Assembly (NCBI GenBank): GCA_900491605.1
Contig: UESW01005042.1
Coordinates: forward strand, 117,063-181,062
Length of the DNA stretch: 64,000 bases
Direction: 5' to 3'
Origin: Calamus simplicifolius
Lineage: Eukaryota > Streptophyta > Magnoliopsida > Arecales > Arecaceae
In this document: in pieces, positions 1 to 10,054 of the stretch
Layout of the letters: every line of letters starts with the position of its first letter
Numbering within the stretch: the stretch's first letter is position 1
Position numbers and translations under genes: made by a program
Notes under the pieces: generated by a model
The model's database searches: none
What the model saw: the letters and a program-made list of their open reading frames with translations, nothing else
What the model was told of the DNA's origin: nothing

Positions 1-480
1 GCTCTAGCGGCGACACCCGAAAGGCGAAATCCTACGACATCCCAGTACTCACGAAAGGACACCGAAGCTTTTAGCGCGACGACACCCCAGCTCTTGGCTA
101 ACGACTCCCTAGCTCTAGCGCGGCGACACCCGAAAGGCAAAATCCTACGACATCCCAGTACTCACGAAAGGACACCGAAGCTTTTAGCGCGACGACACCC
201 CAGCTCTTGGCTAACGACTCCCTAGCTCTAGCGCGGCGACACCCGAAAGGCGAAATCCTACGACATCCCAGTACTCACGAAAGGACACCGAAGCTTTTAG
301 CGACGACACCCCAGCTCTTGGCTAACGACTCCCTAGCTCTAGCGCGGCGACACCCGAAAGGCGAAATCCTACGACATCCCAGTACTCACGAAAGGACACC
401 GAAGCTTTTAGCGCGACGACACCCCAGCTCTGGGCTAACGACTCCCTAGCTCTAGCGCGGCGACACCCGAAAGGCAAATC
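1..480. repeat. Tandem array, ~112-bp unit, 4.3 copies
   Basis: The unit starts GCTCTAGCG and recurs at 1, 112, 225, 336 and 449, giving periods of 111-113 bp and near-identical copies. Each unit carries several CGACACC-type words. In reverse complement it reads GGGTGTCGTCGC followed by CTAAA and then GGGATGTCGTAGGATTT, which resembles the unit of the array at 3660-4480. It lies left of the Ulp1-like gene in the opposite orientation to that array. The open frame running through it is a by-product of the repeat. Confidence 0.9.
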
Positions 481-674
481 CTACGACAACCAGTGCTCAA
501 TTTACGACATCATATATGAAAACTTAAGAAATTGTGAAGTAGAAAAGGCATAAATATGAATAAATCGAGGACACCCCTGTTCTAAATATAAAATTTGTGC
601 ATTTGCATTAAATCTGAATCAGTGTTAATATGAATAAATTACATTCAATTTTCATTCAAAGAAGAATTAAAAAA

Positions 675-3464
675 TTAAGAACATTTTTCGACAATGTCGC
701 TGATCTTTTTGTTCAGGCCCTCTCTCAATATCGTCGCAGCTAATTGTCGCCGGTAATCTCTGACTTCCTCATCCGTGAAATCCATCTTCATATCAGGATT
801 GTCCCATCGAGCAAGACATTCCATGTATCTCAGACAGTATAGGCCGCAATCCAGCGATCCGGTCGGTTGGCTTGGGCAATCCGAAATCTCTTCCATCGGC
901 CAAGTCATCGCTTCCTCTTATCGCAGTAGATATGGAATATGTGGCCAAGAATTGTATGCCATTTCTTTGCATTGGCCTTGTACTTGGGGTTGCGTTTTAA
1001 TGAATTCAGGTGCATGAACACCTTTCTTTCCATGTCGACAGCAACCAAATGCCAGTGCGAGTTATCGGAGTTTATTATGGTGAAAAGAAACCGGAATTGG
1101 GCCTTATCTTCATCGGATACATTGTTAAATATCGAGGCCCCTGATGTTCCAGCGAGTTCATGAGCAGGTGATGAAGAAGTCAGACACAGAGCGGATACGA
1201 AAACTGATGCAAATATGCACTTATGGTATCGGTCCGGATGCTCTGTCCAGTTGCGCATCAGAAACTCCTGGCCGGCATCAATTATCTACCAATGCAATGT
1301 AAACCGATTAATATAATTCTAAAATCAACAACTAGAAAAGGTTTCTTGATATACTTACATCATCTATTATCATTTCATTGTTAATGAGATCTTGAAGACT
1401 TTTCCTTGTTACAACGCCACCTAACATATTGGTGTAGACGATCTCGTCGGTTAGTCGTTCGCTCAAAAAATTTTAATAATAATTTGGTCATCTTTGATCG
1501 TTGTGTTGGGTTTTGACGTGCCCACTGTCTTCGCCGACTTTTTAGGACGGGTTGTCTCATAACAATCTCCGACGACCTTGGATGCCTTACGCTTCCTCGG
1601 CTCTTTTTTAACCCTCCTAACAAGCGAAGCACTCCAACGATTTCTATGTCCATATCATCACCCTTTGGCGCAGGGGTGCCAAGTTTATTATCGGATTTGG
1701 ACTCCTCTTTATTTTCATTCCCATGCTCTGTTTTATCATCCAATGAATCCCCCTCCAATCTCTTCTCCTCTGCTTTTGCATTCCCCGTCTCAGTTGGACA
1801 CTCGGATGAATGGTCCTCCTCCATCTTCTTCTCCTCACTATTTCCATTACCAGGCTCACGGAGACCAACTCCAGGGAATGCCCTTCTCTGTTTTTCGTCT
1901 CCCTTGTCCTCCTCATTTCTTGCATTACTTTCCTTTCTGAGCAGTGAACTGAGGAGGCTCTCAGCAATGAACAGCCTGTGCCTGACATCATCGAGTTGAT
2001 CCTTAACGTACTCTAATTCAGTCCTCAACTCGGCACATCCTGCGCAGCTATATGTTGGTTGAGGGGATGCTACTGTCTGCTGAGTGAGAAGCCAGCGCTC
2101 TTCTGACAGTGGTACAGTAGCTCCCTCCATCTGCAAAGCAAGATGATAACAAATTAATATTAAGTGAAAATATTGACACATTAAGTTGAAAAATATGGTC
2201 AGAGCAATGGAGCAATGTACTAGCTTACCAAGTCGTGAGGCTGCAAGTCGGCAACCCGAACCGACTGGATCTTCATTTGGTGGTCATACCACTTCAACAG
2301 CCGGGGCAGTTTATCAGGATATGCCGGTGCTCGCATTGATGTATGCTCGAGGAACCACGCCTGAACATGATATTTTTTGGATATTAAATAATGTAATATT
2401 AACAAAGAAATTATACTAAGAATACTATTTCTGCATCTCAATAATCCTTACCACCAGTGCTGTCGAGCATCCGAACAGGGTAGGCTGCCTCCTAACTTTT
2501 TTTGCATTCTTTGAGTGGACCGGCTCCTCGGAACGCAAGCAAGCAGCTATTTCTGGGAGAGCCAGAACAATCAACTCCTTCAATGTCGAAGCCCAGTCGA
2601 TGCTATCCAGTTGACTTAAGTCATCCAAGTGCTGGATGAGATACCGTGGACATCTCTGATTAGACTTTGGAGCCAAAAACATGGCCAACATGTAGGCGAT
2701 CCAAAGTCGGACGGTGTCCTCGACATCCTCCTGTGCCTTAGATGATCGGAGTTGAAATATTAACTTCTCCAAACCTTCTTGACGAAGATCTAAACCCTGG
2801 CCAAAACGTCTGAACAACCTTCCATTGAACAATTGGCTGGACGTGTCGATCTTCCTCCCATGAGCTGGAAGACCCAGAATCAGTGCAACTTCGTCGGCAC
2901 TGAATAAAACTGGCTTTCCGCAGAAAATGAACTCGTCACCTCCATTGTGACATCTTATGATGTCTGCTAGCAGTCGCCCATCGACTGTGAACGTCTGTAT
3001 ATCGACGAAGGCACCAAATGGGGTCCTTCGAATAAGTTTTGTATGCCGTCTAGTGAACCCCATCTTCCAAACCTTTGAACATATACGGCCGGCCTGCAAC
3101 TATTCTTAAACAGATGGGAAGCCTTCACTGGGGGGACTGGAACAATTTTCATGTCAACTGAAAAGGGGGTAAGACATAAGACATACTTTCAGCTGGTGCC
3201 ATTATGTATGTGACTAGGGTATCATGAAATTTTAAGAAGGATGTCATAATATTTTAACATAGGGATAAACATACCTGAAGGAGCCGCATCCTCATTCGAA
3301 TGAAGAACGATGTCCTTGCTTTGTTCGCCATTTTCTCCGTCTGGTTCTTCCTTGTTCGCGGTCTTCGTCCACAAATGAAAGCACTCATCTCCATGAATGA
3401 AGTAGATAGAAGAAAAACTATGGAAGAAATTTAGGACACCAGTGGCTTCTCGAGCAAGAAACAA
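675..3464 (-). pseudogene. Ulp1-like (C48) cysteine protease gene of a MULE, frameshifted
   Basis: Related to SUMO-deconjugating proteases. Exons inferred from GT-AG sites (minus strand): 3464-3275, 3157-2452, 2360-2229, 2130-1359 and 1285-675. The second and third encode a globular part like the DUF1985/plant-mobile-type domain that often precedes C48 domains in plants. The fourth holds a short coiled coil and a Lys/Glu-rich linker. The last carries the protease core: SHWHLVAVD (catalytic His), the Gln in SQPTGS and DCGLYC (catalytic Cys). The catalytic Asp position reads MHLNSL, an Asn. One-base frame breaks are needed near 3060-3100, in the A6 run 1465-1470 and near 905-910. The 772-nt fourth exon is exactly one base too long for its frame. 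Probably a decayed transposon-borne gene; the protease domain is clear, the upstream start is not. Confidence 0.75.
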
Positions 3465-3659
3465 AGGATGGCTTCTCGAGCAAAAGGATGGCTTCTCAGC
3501 AACAGACGAAGGACCTCTAGGGTTTATGCCGACCTCAGAGAAATACGAAAGGACACCAGGATCGCCATAATTGCATCACACTAATACACAAATCCAACAA
3601 GGATCGCCATAATCGCCACGTTTTGCAACTTTTCTCGAAAAGATGGCATAGCTGAGTTA

Positions 3660-4480
3660 CTAGGGTGTCGTCGAATTACTACTAGGGTGACGTCAAAATT
3701 CCTGCCTTGTTCAATATCTAGTGGTGTCATAAGTTTATAACAAGGGTGTCGTAAAGTTTTAACAGGGGTGTCGAGAATGGGTGTCGTAGGGATTCTCTCC
3801 GTGGTCAGTTATATAAGCACGGGTGTCGTAAGCATGGGTGTCGTCGCCTTAAAGTTAGGGTGTCGTGAGATTTCAACTGGGGTGTCGCAAAGGATTTTCG
3901 GTCGAATTCATCCAGGGGTGTCATGGGGATTCTCTCAGTGGTCAGTTTTAAGCACAGGTGTTGTCGCCTTAAAGCTAGGGTGTCATGAGATTTCAACTGG
4001 GGTGTCGCGAAGGATTTTCAACCGAATTCAACCAGGGTGTTGCCGGGATTCTCTCCGTGGTCAGTTTTAAGCATGGGTGTCGTCGCCTTAAAGCTAGGGT
4101 GTCGTGATATTCAACCGGGGTGTCGCGAAGGATTTTTGGCCGAATTCGACCAGGGGTGTCGTGGGGATTCTCTCCGTAGTCAGTTTTAAGAACGGGTGTC
4201 GTCGCCTTAAAGCTAGGGTGTCGTGAGATTTCAACTGGGGTGTCGCAAAGGATTTTCGGCCGAATTTGAACTAGGGTGTCGTGGGGATTCTCTCCATTGT
4301 AGTTTTAAGCACGGGTGTCATCGCCTTAAAGCTAAGGTGTCGTGAGATTTCAACTAGGGTGTCGCGAAGGATTTTCGGCCAAATTCCACCAGGGGTGTCG
4401 CGGGGATTCTCTCCGTTGTCAGTTTTAAGCACAGGTGTCGCAGCATTGGTACTAGGGTGTCGCAGTATTTGGCTTCCCCA
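3660..4480. repeat. Tandem array, ~120-bp unit with GGGTGTCG words
   Basis: About six copies, marked by GGGATTCTCTCC near 3788, 3927, 4045, 4164, 4284 and 4403. Each unit holds four to five GGGTGTCG words separated by 20-30 bp of AT-richer DNA. The orientation is opposite to the array at 1-480, as expected of subterminal repeats of one transposon. Such words can be transposase-binding sites in other DNA transposons; here that is inference. Confidence 0.88.
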
Positions 4481-4554
4481 CACTCTCTTCAGTAATGGTT
4501 TCTGTTCACGAGGGGGGTGAATTCCTCCTGGGGTGTTTGCTGCCATTCGCTCTT

Positions 4555-4680
4555 ATCATGTTGAAACCCACGACACTCTATTTCAAAACCCACGACACCA
4601 TAATTAAAACGTTAAGACAAAGCATTAGTACAAACCTACGACACCCTAGTTGAAAACCCACGACCCACACCCTAGTTTTT
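4555..4680. repeat. Short cluster of inverted CACGACACC words
   Basis: Four to five copies of CCCACGACAC or CCTACGACACC spaced 20-45 bp apart. This is the reverse complement of the GGGTGTCG word in the neighbouring array, so orientation flips between about 4480 and 4560. No gene is seen in 4481-5077. Confidence 0.6.
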
Positions 4681-5077
4681 TATCGTCAAGCTCATAAACC
4701 ACAACAACCTCATAACGAAAGAATGTTTCGTGCTGCGGATGACATTTCCTCCAGAAGTTTTTGTACAAATACTCCAGTAGCTAGGTATTCCAGCCTCGAA
4801 GCTGAAATATTTTCTTTCGACCGAACTCCTCAGAGCGAGGGCTCAGGATCTTGCTCAAGCCTTGGACTGATTCCTTAGCATCCGAAAGCCAGAGCGAGGG
4901 GAAGAAAGAGTTTTTCTTGCATAGATGAAATCCAACGTAAAATGGCGATAGAATGGAGGGAAAGGGCATTTTCGTCCGCACGCTAATTAAAAAAAAAAGA
5001 CAAAGCACTTTTCATGGCCGTTACGATCAGAATGTAACATCGTAGCAAAGTCATACCGTCCGGCACGTCATCCACGT

Positions 5078-5159
5078 AGAATCCACGTGGACCAATCAGG
5101 AGAGGTGATGCAGCCCACGTAGGACTTGCTGCACCGGGGGGGTGTACAAAGACTTTTCC
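5078..5159. repeat. Right terminal inverted repeat of the Ulp1-carrying MULE
   Basis: Contains GTGGACCAATCAGGAG, then GGACTTGCTGCACC, then GTACAAAGACTTTTCC. It matches the right end of the 6003-6993 element along about 80 bp and, in reverse complement, the left end of that element. The TSD would start at 5160 (TATAGAAAA) and should recur just left of the missing left end. Confidence 0.7.
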
Positions 5160-6002
5160 TATAGAAAAGACTTTTTTTACATCCTCTTTCGATATAGTAA
5201 ACACATTAATATGTACGGACAGTAAATTCACACGATCAATATGGTGCAGCAAGTCTTTTTCCTATTACAGCATTCACAGCTCAGAATGAAGATCTATTCA
5301 AGTTGGGAGTCTCCAAGCGCTGAATTCAATTCCTGGACTTTACTCTCATAAACTGTGGTTGATAAGTTTTATTGGCACAGAAATATAACATAAATGAGTT
5401 TTACAAAAATATATATATTATTTAGTTACATTTTTTATTAAAGGAATAGAAGATAAGAGACATACAGATAATGACGGCCATGAATCGAAGGGAGAGAAAG
5501 AGAAGGCTTCCGAGATGGTCTTTTCTATCTATTCTGAAGACACCTTGGGTCGTCTCATAGACGAGGAGTAGATAAGCCTGAGAATACGAAGAGTCCGTCT
5601 CGAATACGAAGAGTTTCATCTTTTGGAACTTCATGTGAACGCTGACTTGGCATCCGACCAATATTTATAAAATCTATTTTATCAAAATTAATAAGTCATA
5701 AAACCTAAGAAATGAGTAACATAAAATACAAGTCTTTTATTCTTTTCATAAGACCGATGTTCGATTGATATGCTTTATCGTGTTTAAAATAAATGAATTT
5801 TACAAAAACAAAAAGGAAATCTTATTTAATTTTTTTCATAAAACCTATTTTGTCAAAATTTACAATGCATATAACCTGAGAAAAAATATAGCAAAAAATA
5901 AATCTTCTCACGTTATCATAAGACATGCTTTATAAAGAACAATATTTTATGAGTATTTGGGCAACACCTATGGGTTTAAAGAAACCACCTCAGCACAACA
6001 GA
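5160..6002. other. AT-rich intergenic DNA, no gene seen
   Basis: No supported open frame or RNA gene. Two loosely similar AT-rich stretches near 5690-5740 and 5835-5900 (CATAAAACCT words) suggest an old duplication. Confidence 0.5.
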
Positions 6003-6993
6003 GGAAAAAGTCTTTGTACATCGCATTCGGTGCAGCAAGTTCTAAATAGGTTGTACTGCTCTTTTTTATTGATCCACATAAATTCTAGAAAAATATCATC
6101 TTAAATTTTGATGTGACGTGCATTAATATGTGTTCAGTTTTTTTTTAAAATTTATGTATAAGCTACTGTATACGTTTTTTGAATGTATGTCGTAATTTTA
6201 TAACTACAATGTTATAAATTTACAACTAGGATGTCATAATTTTTTTTGTCTTTCTGAATGTGTGTCTTAATTTTATAACTATGATGTCATAAGTTTACAA
6301 CTGGAATGTTATCTTAAATTTTGACATGACGTGCATTAATATCCGTTCAACTTTTTTTTAGAATTTATGTATAGACATGTTTTCTGAGTGGATGTCGTAA
6401 TTTTATAACTACTCGTAAATTTATAACTGGATGTCATAATTTATTTTGCCTTTCTTGATGGGTGTCTTAATTAATACCCATTCAGCTTTTTTTGGAATTT
6501 GTGTATAGATACGTTTTCTGAGTTTGTGTTATAATTTTATAACTACGATGTTGTAAATTTACAACTGGAATGTCGTAAAAAAATTTTGACTTTCTTAATG
6601 GGTGTCTTAATTTTATAACTATAGTCCCGTAAGTTTGCAACTAGGGTATCATCTTAAATTTTGATGTGACGTGCATTAATACCCATTTAGCTTTTTTTTT
6701 TTGAAAATTATGTACAGACACGTCTTCTGAATTGGCATCGTAATTTTATAACTACGGTGTCTTAAATTTACACCTGGGTATCGTAATTTTTTTTGGCTTT
6801 CTGAACTGTATCATAATTTTATAACTATAGTGTCATAATTTTAAAACTGAGGTATCATAATTTTTTTATCGAAATGTCGTAAAGCCGTTTTAATATTTTT
6901 TAATGAATATCATATGTATGTGGACCAATAAGAAAAAGCGGTGCAGTCCATGTAAGACTTGCTGCATCGAATACGATGTATAAAGTCTTTTCC
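6003..6993. mobile_element. Non-autonomous MULE, 991 bp, 9-bp TSD
   Basis: The left end begins GGAAAAAGTCTTTGTACATC and the right end, reverse-complemented, begins GGAAAAGACTTTATACATC; similarity extends about 80 bp. It is flanked by CACAACAGA (5994-6002) and CACAATAGA (6994-7002), which agree at 8 of 9 bases, the TSD length of Mutator-like elements. The interior is non-coding and made of degenerate repeats (about 6115-6890) in which GACGTGCATTAATA recurs and GTCGTAATTTTATAAC alternates with TTTACAACT. The same words appear at 3720-3780 in the larger element, so the two are family members. Confidence 0.85.
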
Positions 6994-7002
6994 CACAATA
7001 GA

Positions 7003-7279
7003 ATATTATTCTTCATAGCCAATCTTGCTTGGATTGCTGAAGTCAAAAACATGATAAACCTCTTTCTAATGATCATGCTACGAAAAGATCAGGAAATGTT
7101 TTAACATTCCCCAAGGCCATGAATATTTCATTGCATATTATCCCATCATGGACAGATTTGCACACTGATACCAAGATAAAAAGTCCCTCCAGAGGTTGAA
7201 CAACATGGATAAATTCCACAGATTGCTTAGCCACCATATACTGCTTGGCAACCTCACCAGAACAGCAGTTGTTTCTTCT
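7003..7279. other. Unidentified unique sequence, possible exon fragment on - strand
   Basis: An 82-codon minus frame (7321-7073) crosses into the LTR of the next element, so at most 7073-7279 is ancestral. I do not recognise its peptide. The sequence resumes at 10055 after the LTR element. Confidence 0.25.
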
Positions 7280-7635
7280 TATTGGCCTGGATGCCATTAA
7301 TTTATCTACACAATATTCCAAGAGTCCTTGGAGACTACGACTTTTTAAATTCTGAGAAGCGCTTCGTAGGTAATCCCTCTGGCTTATCCACTAGTTATAG
7401 CCTTCTTTAAAAAGAAGATCGAAGGTGTCTTCGTTAGGAGGTCTTCTGAGTGAGAGACGTGTTCGAGGGTAACGAAGGGCTCTTCCTCCTTTTCCTCACT
7501 GGTACTGCGGCTTAGGGGCGTGGACATACAGGAGACTCTGGTAGCCCTCGAACCGACGATCCTACTTCCGCTGCTGCCGATATTGAGGTATGTCCGTCAT
7601 TATCGGTATGTCCTTTATATTCGGTTCCTTCAATT
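7280..7635 (+). repeat. 5' LTR of gene-less copia-type element
   Basis: Aligns along its length with 9696-10054, for example CTTCGTAGGTAATCCC, GTGTCTTCGTTAGGAGG and CTGCCGATATTGAGGTATG. Several dozen substitutions separate the pair, so the insertion is not recent. Confidence 0.88.
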
Positions 7636-7647
7636 GGTACCAGAGCC
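7635..7647 (+). other. Primer-binding site (initiator-Met tRNA type)
   Basis: TGGTACCAGAGCC directly after the 5' LTR. The common plant copia site is TGGTATCAGAGC. Confidence 0.8.
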
Positions 7648-8217
7648 TCGTCGGTTATCACTAGCGAGGAGAGAGGTTATTGAGGAATTGGCCTTGGGTG
7701 TTGCTGCAATTTCAAAAAAAAATAGGGAAGGTTCCGCTGCAGCCATGGGTGCAGCAGCGGACCTCGGAAAGCATGGGGAGGCAGGGAGGCGGCTGAGATG
7801 TTCTTCTCCGGCCATTTGCGATCCTTCCCACTTCTTTCTCGGACGGCTTTCTTTCCTCGCTGTGGGCCTGACGCATTATCCGCTGTCGGATTCCATCCCG
7901 GGTTTGTCTTCCAGGTCGCCGTATCGTTCGGCATCTTCCCAGCTGCTGAAGGGCTGGGGATGATCTGACTGCTCTGACCGCCACCAAGTGGACGGCAGCA
8001 GAGTCGGCTGTAGCATGATTTGATGGTTTTTTATTTTCTTGGGTCATAGTGTATGATCCGTCGGTTACAGCAAGAAATTTGAATCCATTGAATGGCTTCC
8101 CTATTTTTTGAGTTGATTGCACCACCTGTAAATAGTTGGAAATCCAAGGTAATTTCATTACCCAACCAACAACCAATAATAAAAAACAAATAAATCAAAG
8201 GGAAAAGGGAGGTGCTC

Positions 8218-8287
8218 TGCTGTCGTTCAGCATTTGAAAGGTCTGCCACGTCTTGCTGTCGTTCAGCATTTGAAAGGTCTGCCACGT
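8218..8287. repeat. 34-bp perfect direct repeat
   Basis: TGCTGTCGTTCAGCATTTG followed by AAAGGTCTGCCACGT occurs at 8218-8251 and again at 8254-8287, inside the non-coding interior of the LTR element. Confidence 0.9.
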
Positions 8288-9695
8288 GGCGCTCATGCTG
8301 GCCACGTGTCTGTTACATGGCAGCTATGTAGCGGAAACGTGGCAGCTAAGTGATAAATCGCAGAAAATCAAAAAAAATCAAAAAATTTTTTAGAAATATC
8401 ATAAAAATTTATAGAATATCTTAAAAATTTATTAAAAATTTTCTTGCTGTGGCATATGGTTTATGCTTTGTGCATGAATATTTTTATTGTCATTCTGTTT
8501 GATTTTTCCTGTGAACTTTTTCTGGATGCATAATTATTTATACTTAGTGTACAAATATGATTTATGCATAATTCTGTATGTTATTTATGTTGACATAATT
8601 ATTTATGGTTAGTGCATGAGAGGATTTATGTCAAATGCTATGTATTTTCTGCGAGCATGTTTATTTATGACTTGGTGCATAAATAATATATTATTTATAA
8701 ATTATGTCTTTAGTTGACATGAAAAATATGCTTGTTGTAGCATATGTTTGCGTTGTAGATTTGTTCCTACATTGGTTTTGTAAACAATATAGATATGTTC
8801 TATAAAAAATTATCAGATTCTGTGTTCCATCTTATTAAATGAGTGATGATTATAAGCTTAGCAAAATTTTGATCTCATTTATAAGAAGGAATATTTGTAA
8901 TCTGATTATTTTTCTAGATATCACAGTATACACTGATATGGACTGAGATGAGACTCAGGAGAGTTGAGTACGAGCATATATATGCATGTGCAGCGTATCA
9001 AAGTGATATGTCCACAGATCCGTACTAAGCCTGTTATAGCCAAACTGGGAGCATTGGTGTGTGCTCAAGTCAGGCAACTTAGTGATGCCTGGACTTGTGT
9101 TCGTACGATGTTTGAGTATGATATGGCCCATTGAGTAGGAGCTCCATCGTAGCATGTATTACGTTGCATGTGCTAAAGTCGACCTTGTAAAGGGTAATGC
9201 AAATATTCCCTCTCCATTATCGTATAAGCCTTACAACTATATAGTGTCCTTGGACTTGAACCTATATCATGAAGTTGGAGTACAGGATGACTTCCCTAGC
9301 CTTGTCCTCCAGGGTCATGGAATTGATGCGGCCACATGAGACAATCCTAGAAGTCAACTGGACAATGATGGACTGGTATAAGTGTTCAAAGAAGATTATT
9401 CGTGACCACATGAGTATCATATGATTATGGATACATTTTGACTTTGTGTTTTTCAAGTGCTGCTCAGGGTAGATCTCTTGAGAGATTGAGAGTGCTTGAT
9501 CAGGTGTGATCGAATTATCTAGGACACAGACGGGATTGGATTGTATTCATGATCACTGCGTTAGTTATTTATTAACTTAATACAGTTTATCCGCTATGTG
9601 TCACTGTGTGTGAGTTTCATCGGGTCGTACACCCCACCGCACTGTAAGTTGAGAGAGTTGAGGTTATAATGTTCCTGTGTGGACGAGTGGGAGAT

Positions 9696-10054
9696 TGTTG
9701 GCCTGGGTGCCATTAATTTGTCCACACGAAATCCCAAGAGTCCTTAGAGACTCTACAACTCTTCGGATTCTGAGGGACGCTTCGTAGGTAATCCCTTTGG
9801 CTTATCCGCTGGTGATTGCCTTTTTAAAAAGAAGACTAAAGGTGTCTTCGTTAGGAGGTCTTCTGAGTAAGAGATGTGTCCGAGGATCACGAAGGGCTCT
9901 TCCTCCTCTTCCTCACCAGTGCTGCGGCTTAGGGGCGTGGATATACAGGGGACACTGGTAGCCTCCGACGACCGACGATCCTGCTTCCGCTGCTGCCGAT
10001 ATTGAGGTATGTTTATCATTATCGATATGTCCTTTATATTCGGTTCCTTCAATA
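9696..10054 (+). repeat. 3' LTR of gene-less copia-type element
   Basis: Starts TGTTGGCCTGG, ends TTCAATA, and is followed by the TSD CTTCT. Partner of 7280-7635. Confidence 0.88.

Larger units (their letters stand above)
1..5159. mobile_element. Mutator-like element carrying a Ulp1-like gene (left end off window)
   Basis: The right end is a TIR at about 5078-5159 ending in GACTTTTCC. The same end, in both orientations, closes a complete small element at 6003-6993 that has a 9-bp target duplication. Inside lie a Ulp1/C48-like gene on the minus strand (675-3464) and two tandem arrays (1-480 and 3660-4480) whose shared core reads GACACCC on the left and GGGTGTCG on the right, so they are mirrored about the gene. 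Capture of Ulp1 genes by MULEs is known in plants. No MURA transposase is visible, so this copy is either non-autonomous or has its transposase left of base 1. The left TIR and TSD cannot be seen. Confidence 0.65.
7280..10054 (+). mobile_element. Non-autonomous copia-type LTR element without genes
   Basis: Two ~358-bp LTRs (7280-7635, 9696-10054) flank a 2.06-kb interior with no gag or pol. The 5' LTR is followed at once by TGGTACCAGAGCC, one change from the usual plant copia initiator-Met primer site. The 3' LTR is preceded by a purine-rich GAGTGGGAGAT. CTTCT lies just outside both ends (7275-7279, 10055-10059), a perfect 5-bp TSD. The first bases of the 5' LTR read TATTGG against TGTTGG in the 3' copy. 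Replication would need proteins from another copia element. Confidence 0.85.

Noticed and set aside
207..449. Open frame with two copies of a MANDSLALARRHP-type peptide
   Set aside because: It lies wholly inside the 112-bp tandem array and its peptide repeat is the array read in frame; no start context or homology.
1..480. CRISPR-like look of regularly spaced repeats (also 35130-35360)
   Set aside because: Units are contiguous tandem copies without unique spacers, in a plant nuclear context with no cas genes.
1..5159. CACTA (En/Spm) element because of the CGACAC words
   Set aside because: No CACTA terminus was found, and the family member at 6003-6993 has a 9-bp TSD and TIRs typical of MULEs.
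7520..7963. 147-codon plus frame starting inside the 5' LTR of the gene-less element
   Set aside because: Crosses the LTR and primer site and shows no Gag motif; likely chance.
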